This document shows positions 45,101-57,581 of a stretch of 64,000 nucleotides of DNA, one piece after another. The notes under the pieces were generated by a model. That model was given only the letters and a program-made list of their open reading frames with translations, searched no databases and had not been told where the DNA came from. The position numbers and the translations under genes were made by a program. The stretch is taken from the NCBI RefSeq assembly GCF_965363235.1, contig NC_134843.1, positions 89,623,795 to 89,687,794 on the forward strand, in the 5' to 3' direction. The stretch is from Mytilus galloprovincialis (lineage: Eukaryota; Mollusca; Bivalvia; Mytilida; Mytilidae). The first letter of the stretch is position 1. The number at the start of each line of letters is the position of its first letter.

Positions 45101-48100
45101 CATTTTTAGCAGCACTCATTTTCAAGCTCAAATTAGTGCTAATAGATCTCATTTTCAGCAGCACTCATTTTCAGGTTCAAATTAGTGCTAATAGATCTCA
45201 TTTTAGCAACACTAATTTTCAGGCTCATATTAGTGCTAATAGATATGATTTTTAGCAGCACTCATTTTCAGGCTCATATTAGTGCTAATCTATCTCATTT
45301 TTAGCAGCACTCATTTTCAAGCTCATATTAGTGCTATTCTATTTTACTTTTTAGCAGCACTCATTTTCAGGCTCAAATTAGTGCTAATAGATCTCATTTT
45401 TAGCAGCACTCATTTTCAGGCTCATATTAGTGCTAATCTATCTCATTTTCAGCAGCACTCATTTTCAGGCTCAAATTAGTGCTAATAGATCTCATTTTAG
45501 CAGCACTTATTTTCAGGCTCATATTAGTGCTAATCTATCTCATTTTTAGCAGAACTCATTTTCAGGCTCATATTAGTGCTAATACATCTCATTTTAGCAG
45601 CACTTATTTTCAGGCTCATATTAGTGCTAATAGATCTCATTTTCAGCAGCACTCATTTTCAGGCTCATATTAGTGCTAATAGATCTCATTTTAGCAGCAC
45701 TTATTTTCAGGCTCATATTAGTGCTAATCTATCTCATTTTTAGCAGCACTTATTTTTAGGCTCATATTAGTGCTAATAGATCTCATTTTCAGCAGCACTC
45801 ATTTTCAAGCTCATATTAGTGCTAATCTATCTCATTTTTAGCAGCACTCATTTTCAGGCTCATATTAGTGCTAATAGATCTCATTTTTAGCAGCACTCAT
45901 TTTCAGGCTCAAATTAGTGCTAATAGATCTCATTTTCAGCAGCACTCATTTTCAGGCTCATATTAGTGCTAATAGATCTCATTTTAGCAGCACTTATTTT
46001 CAGGCTCATATTAGTGCTAATCTATCTCATTTTTAGCAGCACTTATTTTTAGGCTCATATTAGTGCTAATAGATCTCATTTTCAGCAGCACTCATTTTCA
46101 AGCTCATATTAGTGCTAATCTATCTCATTTTTAGCAGCACTCATTTTCAGGCTCATATTAGTGCTAATAGATCTCATTTTTAGCAGCACTCATTTTCAGG
46201 CTCAAATTAGTGCTAATAGATCTCATTTTAAGCAGCACTCATTTTCAGGCTCATATTAGTGCTAATAGATCTCATTTTCAGCAGCACTCATTTTCAGGCT
46301 CAAATTAGTGCTAATAGATCTCATTTTAAGCAGCACTTATTTTCAGGCTCATATTAGTGCTAATAGATCTCATTTTCAGCAGCACTCATTTTCAGGCTCA
46401 TATTAGTGCTAATCTATCTCATTTTCAGCAGCACTCATTTTCAGGCTCAAATTAGTGCTAATAGATCTCATTTTAGCAGCACTTATTTTCAGGCTCATAT
46501 TAGTGCTAATAGATCTCATTTTTAGCAGCACTCATTTTCAGGTTCATATTAGTGCTAATAGATCTCATTTTTAGCAGCACTCATTTTCAAGCTCATATTA
46601 GTGCTAATAGATCTCATTTTCAGCAGCACTCATTTTCAGGCTCAAATTAGGGCTAATAGATCTCATTTTCAGCAGCACTCATTTTAGGCTCAAATTAGTG
46701 CTAATAGATCTCATTTTTAGCAACACTTATTTTCAGGCTCATATTAGTGCTAATAGATCTCATTTTAAGCAGCACTCATTTTCAGGCTCATATTAGTGCT
46801 AATAGATCTCATTTTCAGCAGCACTCATTTTCAGGCTCATATTAGTGCTAATAGATCTCATTTTTAGCAGCACTCATTTTCGAGCTCATATTAGTGCTAA
46901 TAGATCTCATTTTAGACTCATATTAGTGCTAATCAATCAAACTAACATTTGAAAAGTATTTAGGGGTCTACAATCCAGAAGGCTGTAGAGACACTGACAA
47001 ACACACTCATGGTTGCCTCATATTTATTTTTGCTCCATAATATAGAAACAGAACTTGATAGAAAGCATCTGTGCATGTAAGTATTAGTTAAAACAAAAAA
47101 TTATACCTCACAGCAATTTTTTTTTATTTATCTAAAATTGAAGACAATTATTTTACCTTCATTGTTATCTCAGCAAATGTTTTAAAATCTTTGTTCATTA
47201 TAGCATCTGTCATTTGATCTTCCTTGGTTTGAAGACCAGACAGCCTCTGTTTGAGTAGCTCACTGGTTTCCACTGTTGTCTGCATCCCTGCTGTACTACT
47301 GGTATGTTTTGTCTGGTCACTTACCTGAAAATAAAAATTCATGGGAGATAATCAAGACAACTCCTTAAAACTTTTGCTTTATATTATGCAAACTTATCTC
47401 AGTGATTTACAATATATGAACAATGGTTTTCAACAATCAATAGACTTAAACATACTCACACTCATTCTAAAAATATAGAAAATTAGAAATAGTGACATTT
47501 ATAGTATATAATCTGTAAATATTGTTTTTTGTTTTTTTGCACATCTGATGAAAAATTCTTTATTGCACTAACATGTTGTTAACAACTGCCTTTTATAGTA
47601 CAACTATTCAATATAGGTTCACTCCTGTGTGACAATCATCAAATTAACCAGGGGACTGACTTGAATAAAATGTGTAGTCTTCTTTGTTCGAAAATATATA
47701 TTAGTATTTTTACATTTATTTTGTGGATATCTGTTATCTCCTTTATTTTTTTTTGTTTACAGAAGTTCAGTAAATTTACTTATATTTTTGTTTATAAACA
47801 TCAGAAACTATCGATTCTTACCACTAAAATAAGCACAGAAAGTTCTGGCCAGTGAGTATGTGGTGCTATCTGTCTGGCTTTAGAATCAGAACCATCCTCA
47901 TTTGTTCCTTTATCCCAGGTTACAAATCCTCCATATATACTTCTACAGGCACTGCCTGAACCTTGTCTGCAACAAATGATAAGCAAATCAATTTAATCTG
48001 AAAATATCAACTATAGATTAAGTCTTATTTGTGGGGAACTGACTTTCAAAGATTTGTGGGTAACAGTTAAATTTATAAAGTGTTTTTTATGGTTTGTTTG

Positions 48101-51100
48101 GAGAACTTGTATGGACCTTGATATGGCCTTAATCTGTTGAAACCTGCATTTTTTAATCTAATCTTTACACAAAATACATTTGGATGTAAGACGTGTACGG
48201 ATTGATACTTTAGACATCCTCAAAGATACTTGATTATTTTACTAGTTGGTATTGACTTTCAGTAACAGTGAGTGCCCTCAGATCTATACCTTGTGTCTTT
48301 CTTGTCAGCGACTAATAAATTAATGGTTGTTACTTGCTCATATCTGTCATATTTGTTATAAATTATCTATATTATGTTTCTATGTTCAGTAGACCATGGG
48401 TTCAAAACTCTTATTTAAAATTAGAAAGATCATATCATAGGGAACATGTTTTATTCTATTTCAAGATGACTGAACTTCAACTTCATTAAAATCTACTGTT
48501 TTTGGTAAAGGATGAATGAATGAACAAACACACTGACAGAAAAACGTAATGTCCCTAGGTGGGGCATGTAAATTTAAACTTCTATATCAAATGAACAAGA
48601 CTGGAACATAATGTTTTTGCTCTAATCACTGGATATCTTAAACAAACAACAAAATTTATTTGATTTGTGATAGAATTACATGTAAAATCAATGGACTTAT
48701 TTAAATAATTTACCTTGCAATGTCTGATAATTCTCCTTTTACATTGAGTAATTTTGCTAATGTATAAACTGAAATGAAAACAAACACACAATATAGTCAT
48801 AATACATTGAACCATTTACTATATTATAGGTAATTCTTAAGTGGAGGTGTAATCACGTTGATTTTTTTTTTTTTACCTATATTGATGTGAGTTCCCAAAA
48901 CAACTGATTTTACATGTGAAAAAAAAATAATTTTCAGGTTTCAGTCCGCTACAAAACAAGTGGTTTCCATAAATACAACTACATATTGAAGTTGTAGCTT
49001 TTAATACTTTTGCAAGTAGTAGAATGCTTTCAAAGGGAGAATATTGTAAGGCAATAAAATAACTATCAGTTATTCAGATGAAGTGTGACAATTTGACAGA
49101 TATATAGTTTTGCTTGTTTGCCAAAAGCATGGATTATAAAAGCACCCTGTGAAATTCTTAAATCTTTAAAGTTTAGACATTATTCTAATATGACTTATTT
49201 TTGTGACCAACATTGAAATTTTTTTCTCAAATTGGGTGCTAAACTAAAAATTGATTTGAATTAGGGAATAAAATTATCCATCTTGTTCACAAACAGTTTG
49301 GAAACACTGGACCAAAGTTTTTATCAACATAAACTACATAAAAACATAAATTCTAGTCACAGGCCAATTTATCAAAAATTCATTCAAAATAGATTTTCCC
49401 CAATTTTGAGGCATATTTATAAAGATCTACTAACCTAAGCACCCGTAACCTGCAGCAGAAGAAGCCAAGCCTGCAGCCGTAGGGAAATTATTCTCTGACA
49501 CAATGTGCAGTTTCCAGTTCAATCTCGGATTTGTCTCTCCATCACTTTTTCTTTTTCTAGCTCTTCTTTTTACTGTAAGCACATAACTCAATAAATTGCT
49601 GAGCATGGAAATTATCAAGACTTACCCAATTTTAAAATTAAGGTGGTACCAAACACCTTGACTAAATGTAATTTGGCTTGTTTAATTTTCAGAAAAATTG
49701 ACAAAATATTAACTTTGCCCCTATAACATGTATAACAAAAATATAAAAATTTCAAAAAAAACTAAACCACATACTTTATGGAAAAAATCTCATTGGATAT
49801 ACAGCAGTTTTACAAACACTAATTGTGATCATTGAAAAGCTATATATTTCTTTAACAATATAATGTGATTAAAACAGAGTTATCTCCCTGTAGTGTTATC
49901 CATAAATAATTAAGAATTATATACTGAATGAACATCTTAAATTCCCCAGAACTCTTATGAACATGTTGAAGTTAACAATTGTTTTACAGTCATTAGGGCA
50001 AAAAAACATAGCAATAGCAGCTAATAAAGCAAATGTTAAGGAGAAAATGCTTGGGTCAGAGCTTAAAATGATAATAGGAATCACAAATAAAAACATACTT
50101 TTTTCTGCCAAACATTAAAAAAAAAAAATACAAAGTCTTACCTGCACTGATGACTGCTTGTAATCTGCTGTTGTTTATGTCCTCTTCTCTAGAATAAAAA
50201 ATATATATTCTTAAAATTGAATACAAGATTGCTACACAGTAGGAAAATGTCTGCACTGCTGTAATCATGTGAAGCTGATCATACTTAACTGTCATTTGTG
50301 TACGACATATTCTGCTGGATTAATTGGACTTTGCCTATCATATGCTTATTACATGTATTACAGCATACTCAGACCTTTTAGGGGTATTACATGCTAAAAA
50401 TGTCATATCCAAATGACACTTTAAAAGTATGGTCAACTACACATGATGTTCAATAATCTAACCATGTATGAAAGGTTTTGACTTAATAATCTTTGTGAGG
50501 TGTCAAAAATATCTCCAACAGAATAATAATAATGATGTGAACACATTTTTTTTATCTGATATATATATCAGAAATACAATATCAGTTAACATGGTAAAGT
50601 GTGTGTTTCCAGAAGTAGACATGGTAGACAAGCATTGTTAAAATATAACATAAAAACAAGCTATATGTAGACTGTTTAACATGATGTTTTCGATCATATA
50701 ACTTTTGATATGAAGATAAGAAGATTATTGGGTGAGGTCTTTCTGAAGTTTACCAGAGCTTTGCCTACTTTTAATACTACTTAACTAAGGTTCTGCAATG
50801 CTGGTATAAATTTCTGAAGATAAATAAATAAATTAAGCTTTATAAAATAACTTCTATAAAGACTTACACACCATTCAGCCAGATCTGATCGTTTGTAAAG
50901 TTTGGACAGGCAGCTATTGTAGTTTTAGTCCTCAGCTGAAAATAAAGTGTAAAATATACATGTTGATTACTGTGGATTCATTTATTTTCGTGGGTACCAA
51001 TTTTCGTGGTTTGAGGAAAATTTGCATATTTGTGGATATTTAATTTCGTGGTTTTGGCAAAGTCTGCACACATTACTTTAGAAAATTTGTAATTCGTTGA

Positions 51101-54100
51101 ATATTTAAATTCATGGTTCTCCTGTACCCACAAAACCATAAAAATTAGTATACAACGAATATAAATGAATTCACAGTATTTTTTTTACTATTCATGAAAA
51201 TACTATTTTCAAAAAATCTTTCACAAATTTTATAATTTATTTCCTGCCAAAGACCATATGAGTATTTTCAACAGATGTAAATTACCAACAGTTGATAGTG
51301 TTGTGCTATAAGTATTACATGCACATTTTTTTTTTATTTCAAGCATTGACATTCATTTTTTTAATTTTTAAAATGTTAGATTTTCATATTCATGCATCAT
51401 GTGCATCAGTCAGGGGTGGTACTTAAACAAGTGATTTCAAAATCACTTCTTTGAGTGATTTTTGCTGTGAAATATTTAAAATTTTCGCACAAACTTTTCA
51501 AAATCACTGAAACAGGTAATTTGAGAAGTTAAAATTTAATCACTTCAATAAGTGTTTATAACATTTTTTGGATATTTTTCCCACAAGCTTGATTTTTTTA
51601 TTAATAAAAAGACCAAAATTCCATTGAAAAAACAACTATGTACATGCAGAAATTGTCATTTGCTTGATAAGCCTGCCAGTTTTTACAGTTTATTTGAATA
51701 TGCAAAAACTGGAATAATTTGTAGATCAGGACATAACCTTAAAATAAATCATTCTAATTCTAAAGAAAACAAGTCAGGTCACCTTATATTGTTGACCTTT
51801 GTCTGATAGTAAGAGTAGTTAATGAATATTTGATTACAGAACAATTCCCAAGGGTACTTTTAAAACCTTTAGCGCACTAACTTACTGCCCAAGCGCACTG
51901 GTGAAATTGATATCCAAAGATAAAGGGATAATTGATTTATGTAGGAAAATTATAGAAAAGTTTGTGAAAATATGGAAAATCAATGAAATTAGCATTTGAA
52001 GATCAAAGAAAACACCAAAATCACTTAAATAGGTGATAACTGAATATACAATTTCACTGAAATAGGTGATCATGAAATCACTTGTTTAAGTAGCACCCCT
52101 GACTGTGCATAGAAACAGGAAAAGACTTTCTATGAAATGGAAATAGCATTATAATCATGATACAACATAGTAATAAGACTATGATTCTGGTTCATTTTCC
52201 GATACCAATATTTTTGGGGATTAAAAATAAATAGCATTTTCACGGATATCATATGGATATCATGGTTTTGCCTGCAGTCTGTATACAAATCCTATAAAAA
52301 AAAACTTTGTTTAATATTAAAGAAGTTGTTTTTCTATATTACCCATGATATCAATGAATATAGGCAACCCACCAAATCATTATTGAAAAATAATTTGACA
52401 TAAAAAAAATTGTCAAGAGGAACACAGCCTGCATTCATGTGAGAAAATGACCCATATTTTCATGAAAAATATTCTGATTAACGGTCATGCAGGTTTGATA
52501 TGAAAAAAAACAACTAACTGAGCGAAAGCTGTTGATGTGGAAGATGCTAGATTTGTTCATTTATTAGGTTTATATATTCAACCAATAAGTTAAGGAGACA
52601 GGTCTATTTGGACAGAAGCTTATAAGAGGGTTTAAAGGGTTATTTTCATGCAACTTTTTTGCCATTTTTATTTCACGTGCAGCTCTGAAAAAGGTTCGTT
52701 GTTCAATGTGTTTCATGAAATCAGTAAAAAGATCAACCTGCAACCATTTTTCAATTGTTCGTTCATCGTGAAATGGCTATTTTGTTGGTCTCATTGGGGT
52801 CTAAGTGTGACGTGGGATTGCTGATTTTTTTTGTAAGAGTGACACGTGAAAGTCAAATTATTGTGCCGTGAAAACGGGAAATGAAGTCTGGCGGGACACT
52901 GGAAATTACAAACTAGAGGCTCTAAAGAGCCTGTGTCGCTCACCTTGGTCTATGTGCATATTAAACAAAGGAGTCAAAAATGGATTCATGACAAAATTGT
53001 ATTTTGGTGATGGTGATGTGTTTGAAGTTCTTACTTTACTGAACATTCTTGCTTCTTACAATTATATCTATAATGAACTTTGCCCATTAGTAACAGAGAA
53101 AAATATTTGGTAAAAATTTACATAAATTTACCAAATTAATGAAAATTGTTAAAAATTGACTATAAAGGGCAATAACTCCTTAAGGGGTCAATTGACCATT
53201 TAGGTCATGTGGACTTATTTGTAGATCTTACTTTGATGAACATTATCGCTGTTTACAGTTTATCGCTATCTATAATAGTATTCAAGATAATAACCAAAAA
53301 CAGCAAAATTTCTTTAAAAATTACCAATTGGAGGGCAGCAACCCAACAACCGGTTGTCCAATTCATTTGAATATTTCAGGGCAGATATATATTGACTTGA
53401 TTAACAATTTAATTCCTTGTCAGATTTCCTCTAAATGATTTGGTTTCAGAGTTATAAGCAAAAAACCACATTTTACCCCTGTTCTATTTTTAGCCGTGGT
53501 GGCCATCTTGGTTGGATGGCCAGGTCATCGGACACATTTTTCAAACAAGGTACCTCAAAGATAATTGTGGTTAAGTTTGAATTAATTTGGCCCAGTAGTT
53601 TCAGAGGAGAAGATTTTTGTAAATGATAACTAAGATTTACGAAAAATGGTTAAAAATTGACTATAAAGGGCAATAACTCCTAAAGGGGTCAACTGACCAT
53701 TTCGGTCATGTTGACTTATTTGTAAATCTAACTTTGCTGAACATTATTGCTGTTTACAGTTTATCTCTATCTATAATAATATTCAAGATAATAACCAAAA
53801 ACGGCAAAATTTCCTCAAAATTACCAATTCAGGGGCAGCAACCCAACAACAGGTTGACCGATTCATCTGAAAATTTCAGGGCAGATAGATCTTGACCTGA
53901 TAAACATTTTTACCCCACATCAGATTTCCTCTAAATGCTTTGGTTTTTGAGTTATAAGCCAAAAACTGCATTTTACCCCTATGTTCTATTTTTAGCAGGG
54001 CGGCCATCTTGGTTGGTTGACCGGGTCACGCCACACATTTTTTAAACTAGATACCCCAAAGATGATTGTGGCCAAGTTTGGATTAATTTGGCCCAGTAGT

Positions 54101-56768
54101 TTCAGAGGAGAAGATTTTTGTAAAAGATTACTTAGATTTATGAAAAATGGTTAAAAATTGACTATAAAGGGCAATAACTCCTAAAGGGGTCAACTGACCA
54201 TTTCGGTCATGTTGACTTATTTGTAAATCTAACTTTGCCGAACATTATTGCTGGTTACAGTTTATCTCTATCTATAATAATATTCAAGATAATAACCAAA
54301 AACAGCAAAATTTCCTCAAAATGACCAATTCAGGGGCAGGAACCCAACAATGGGTTGACCGATTCATCTGAAAATTTCAGGGCAGATAGATCTTGACCTG
54401 ATAAACATATTTACCCCATGTCAGATTTCCTCTAAATGCTTTGGTTTTTGAGTTATAAGCCAAAAACTGCATTTTACCCCTATGTTCTATTTTTAGCCGT
54501 GGCGGCCATCTTGGTTGGTTGACCGGGTCACGCCACACATTTTTTAAACTAGATACCCCAATGATGATTGTGGCCAAGTTTGGTTCAATTTGGCCCAGTA
54601 GTTTCAGAGGAGAAGATTTTTGTAAAAGTTAACGACGACGGACGACGACGGACGACAGACGACGGACGACGACGACGACGACGGACGCCGGACGCAAAGT
54701 GATGGGAAAAGCTCACTTGGCCCTTCGGGCCAGGTGAGCTAAAAAATGAGAATTTCTTACGTACTTAGTGTAAGCAGGATACGGGAATCTGACACAACAA
54801 TAAGCGGGATCCAGGATCAGAACCCCCCCAATGAGACCCCCTATTTTATTTTGCGTTCTTCTGTGCACATACCCCCCTTTACACCCCTCTTATAACCATG
54901 CCAAATAAATAAACATTAGCTGCATATTCACCATGTTCACAATACCTCATTCTGATGAAGTGTCACACTAACTGAAGAGTTCAATGGCAGTATCAATTTC
55001 TCATTTCTCTTTCCCCCTGAAATTTAGAAAAAAAAAATATTCATTACATTTTGAATTATAGGTCATTTTTAAATTATAATTCATTTCCTATTGCATATAT
55101 TGTAATGTCTTAAAAACAGGCGACCATGTCTAATGATGTCACATGAAAAGAACACAATTTTCCACAAATCTTTGAAAAGGAATGATATTTTTTTAGATAT
55201 CGTCTACAAATCATTAGAGAATTAGATTTTACCACTATCATGACTATATCATGTGTATAACAATACCTCTCAACTCTCAACAGTAAAATTTTACATATAT
55301 TCAAAACGCATGACAAGACTCAAAAAATACTGCAACACACTTGATGCAGTTGTGGAATCTATATATCATGTATATAAATATAAGAAGATGCTGTTTTTTT
55401 TAAAGCAATTCTCTATTCCTGATTTTTTCATAAGCTGTATATTGTTAACATAATTATAACATGTCTAGTGTGTTTATGAAGTTATACATACATGTATGAA
55501 ACACAAGTGTGCACAAACTGAAATGTATCACCTGCTTTTATAACTGTGTTTGATATTTTGTTGGTACATGTAGTCATACATTTTTACTACAAATATCACA
55601 TAAACTTAAGTCTTCACATATTCATAATCCATGAAATGAGTCAAGGTCAGATAAACCATTTACCAATAGTGAATACAGACAGACATGTAGTTATTGTATT
55701 TCATATATATACTAAATATAGTTTACATATTACATATAGTCATGATACATGTAGTATTAAAACAAGAAAAAGACCAGTGAAACCATGAAATTGTAATATT
55801 GAACAAAGAACATGAAGAACAATGAAAAAGAGGTATAACTGTATAATCATGTTTTTATTTCAATTTGAATTATTAACATGATTAATGTATTTTACATTTA
55901 CATGATTAAATTGATTGATTGGTGGTTACTTAACGTCCAGTGGCAAATATTTCATGCATGTTTTACATGGTTAACATGGTTTAAGGACATGAACTAATTA
56001 ACAATTAATAAAATAGGTAGGCCCTGTCACAGCCTCACAGGTGCTTGAGGATAGGATCCTGTATGAGCCCCATATAGTACTTCCCCCTTATTATCATAAA
56101 TCTCAGATTTTTCGATACATATCACTTATATGTACCATATATATACTAATATATCATATTTTTACTATAAATATGCATGTTTACTATCAACGTGAATCTC
56201 AACTATAGCGCTCCTGTCCTCAAGCATCTGTGGGCCCTGTAATATAGGCAATCCATGATGATGGTTTAATAAGCCATTGGAAAGTGAGGGTACATGTATA
56301 TTGGATAGGGATAAACATTTTGCTAAAATGGCTGCAACAGACCTACATACGAGGGGGAGGACAGGGGTAAGGGAGACAGGGAGAAAGGGGGTAGAAGAAA
56401 GGAGAGGAAGGCTGGGAGAAAGGAGAAAATGTTGGAGAAAAAAATAAAATATGAAAAAATAAAATATCTCTCTTTTTTCCGGTAAATTAAAAAAAAAAAA
56501 TAAGGAGAAGAGGGGTAGGAGAAAGGAGAAGAGGGGTGGGAGAAGGGAGAAGGGAGAAGGGAGAAGGGTACCCCCTGTCCCCCCCCTCACCTATACCCCT
56601 AAAGGATCTGAATTTTCAAGGTAAATGGCTACTTATACGACCTTTACTGCTTTTGAATAGTAGCACCTGGCCCTTACATTTACATTAAAATTGCCATTGA
56701 CACTGTAGTTCCTTACAATATTTAATAACAGCAATATTTACAGGTCCTGTGCAGGTGGCACACTGCAT
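42043..56768 (-). CDS. MVD: Mevalonate diphosphate decarboxylase, 11 exons, 392 residues
   Basis: ATP-dependent decarboxylation of mevalonate 5-diphosphate to isopentenyl diphosphate, the last step of the classical mevalonate pathway (sterols, dolichol, ubiquinone); cytosolic or peroxisomal in animals. Exons: 56768-56717, 55016-54946, 50935-50868, 50188-50142, 49572-49435, 48768-48714, 47966-47822, 47324-47157, 44375-44253, 43862-43707, 42198-42043. All introns are GT-AG, phases match, and the total is 1,179 bases. Visible motifs: 'NIAVIKYWGKR' (11-21) at the substrate site; the GHMP ATP loop '[12 protein letters not shown]' (110-121); 'GSGSACRS' with R152; and 'FDAGPNA' with the catalytic D295. 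Human MVD is 400 residues and colinear. A basic KRRARKRK insert precedes the ATP loop. The start at 56768 ('[14 protein letters not shown]') is six to seven residues shorter than the human N-terminus; the frame stays open upstream with candidate AG acceptors, so an extra 5' exon is possible. Single complete gene; no second copy seen. Confidence 0.95.
42997..43599. mobile_element. 603-bp MITE-like element in the last MVD intron
   Basis: Ends GAGTGGGGTGC and GCACCCCACTC, flanked by TA on both sides (42995-42996, 43600-43601), with inverted TTCGCC/GGCGAA subterminal motifs. No ORF. The TA duplication suggests mariner-type mobilisation. Confidence 0.8.
44625..46935. repeat. 49-bp satellite, ~47 copies, in MVD intron 8
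   Basis: Units of about 49 bp (ATTAGTGCTAATAGATCTCA plus TTTTAGCAGCACTCATTTTCAGGCTC). Variant combinations repeat at ~294 bp (six units), e.g. from ~45653 and ~45948, showing block-wise amplification. The unit contains an ATTAGTGCTAAT palindrome and often AGATCT. Confidence 0.95.
49435..49572 (-). CDS. MVD: MVD exon 5, ATP-binding GHMP loop
   Basis: '[21 protein letters not shown]', then '[20 protein letters not shown]' and YGCL. It holds the diagnostic GHMP-kinase phosphate loop at residues 110-121, in phase with exons 4 and 6. Confidence 0.96.
50970..51176. mobile_element. 207-bp MITE with TA duplication in MVD intron 2
   Basis: Left end CTGTGGATTCATTTATTTTC, right end complementary to CTGTGAATTCATTTATATTC, TA on both sides (50968-50969, 51177-51178). 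It shares 'CGTGGGTACCAATTTTCGTGG'-type subterminal sequence with 41291-42005, so the two families are related. It starts only ~35 bp upstream of exon 3, next to the acceptor. Confidence 0.85.
51407..52105. mobile_element. 699-bp MITE-like element, CAGTCAGGGGTG ends, TGCAT duplication
   Basis: Terminal inverted repeats (~32 bp, beginning CAGTCAGGGGTG and continuing TACTTAAACAAGTG) flanked by TGCAT at 51402-51406 and 52106-52110. The interior repeats AAATCACTT/AAGTGATT hairpins. An 84-codon plus ORF inside has no recognisable domain and is not called. Confidence 0.85.
52106..52911. other. Intronic sequence with dispersed-repeat character
   Basis: Part of MVD intron 2. 52640-52911 ('GTGACACGTGAAAGTCAAA', 'TGCCGTGAAAACGGG') is a repeat that I recall from mussels; it resumes after 54745 ('TTACGTACTTAGTGTAAGC'). 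The element at 52912-54744 therefore inserted into it. Confidence 0.45.
52912..54744. mobile_element. Second copy of the hairpin-ended element, three ~500-bp modules
   Basis: Same ends as 31053-32345 (AGGCTCTAAAGAGCCT start; AGCTCACTTGGCC...GGCCAGGTGAGCT end), but with module starts at 53158, 53659 and 54160, i.e. ~501-bp spacing. A GACGAC/GACGGA tract precedes the 3' stem-loop. It lies in MVD intron 2. Confidence 0.8.
56343..56580. repeat. Purine-rich tract (GGGAGAA) in MVD intron 1
   Basis: The plus strand is almost all G and A, with a short AT-rich gap at 56430-56500. It includes tandem GGGAGAA units near 56530-56570 and ends at a C-run. It explains the Leu/Pro/Ser/Phe-rich minus ORF here, which is not a gene. 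Such tracts can form triplex DNA. Confidence 0.85.
56717..56768 (-). CDS. MVD: MVD exon 1, start codon and substrate motif
   Basis: Encodes '[17 protein letters not shown]' and the first base of the Trp codon, then GTAAGG. Exon 2 supplies GG to complete TGG, giving the invariant KYWGKR. Confidence 0.85.
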
Positions 56769-57055
56769 TTCCTGGCTTGTGTAAGATGAAGGAAAACTAC
56801 TGAAAGCTTCCGAAAGTAAATATTATTGACCGTGGCCTGTATTCTATATTTTTTTTTTTTTTTTCAATCATATGGTTTTTCGAGATAACTAGTTGCAGAT
56901 AACCACTTACGAATTGGTCTCCTCTTGCAGCTGTTTCTGTTTTATTTAATTAATGTCCGTCGTTGTCTTTCTATTTAAATTTTCTTTTATGAAATATTAG
57001 ACAAAACTTGACTTTCGGTTTTTTCTAGGGTTTTCTCTCCATTCAACTTAGAAAA
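56769..57055. promoter_or_regulatory. Putative shared promoter between MVD and a plus-strand gene
   Basis: Only 287 bp separate the two ATGs pointing in opposite directions. The interval has a 20-nt T run (56853-56872) and no TATA box that I would trust. If MVD has a further 5' exon, the promoter would lie elsewhere. Confidence 0.4.
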
Positions 57056-57151
57056 ATGGCAGCCCCCATGCACAGGGCAAGAGTTTCTTCTTGGAAACTG
57101 TTTTCTCGACAATATAGAAAAAAATCGACCAAAATCATACACCCATCAGAG
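57056..57151 (+). CDS. Putative first exon of an unrecognised gene
   Basis: ATG in a good context (AAAAATGG) opens 32 codons, 'MAAPMHRARVSSWKLFSRQY', then 'RKKSTKIIHPSE', ending in phase 0 at GAG|GTAAAT. The N-terminus is rich in Arg, Lys and Ser with no acidic residue before the last codon, as in mitochondrial targeting peptides. That suggests, but does not prove, a mitochondrial protein. I could not find the next exon; downstream sequence to the window end is repeat-rich, and it may lie outside. Confidence 0.4.
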
Positions 57152-57581
57152 GTAAATCATCCGTTTCAAATTTTTTTTCACCAACCACGTTAATTTTTTT
57201 TTTTTTTGCCACCTTACCTTGGACTGACATTCGGTTACACAATCATGACATGAGGGTCAGGTAATGGGGGACCTTCATGACGAATAACGGTAAAAATTCT
57301 TGTCAAATGATGTTAATGGTAATTTCTGGCGCATGACACTTTCTTTTAGACGATAAAAAAAAAATCAGCTAATTTTAACCAATCACAGTAATTTTTTCCC
57401 TAAAAATATTGATAATGATAATTATTTGAAACCTCTAACGAATCACGATAAGGATAATTTGATGTATCATGGTAAAATTTTAACCAATTTGACGCTAACG
57501 GTAGCCGAAAATGACCGTTTGACGCCTGACGGTAAAGGGCATTACTACCCTCAATCATGTCATGATGTCCAGCTGAATTTT

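Noticed and set aside
45282..45673. Plus-strand ORFs with [12 protein letters not shown] repeats
   Set aside because: Products of the 49-bp satellite; the unit is not a multiple of three and the frames wander.
51552..51806. 84-codon plus ORF inside the 699-bp MITE
   Set aside because: Too short for a transposase, no motif, and it sits among internal hairpins of a non-autonomous element.
56165..56590. 141-codon minus ORF rich in Pro, Leu, Ser and Phe
   Set aside because: Low-complexity translation of the purine tract complement inside MVD intron 1.
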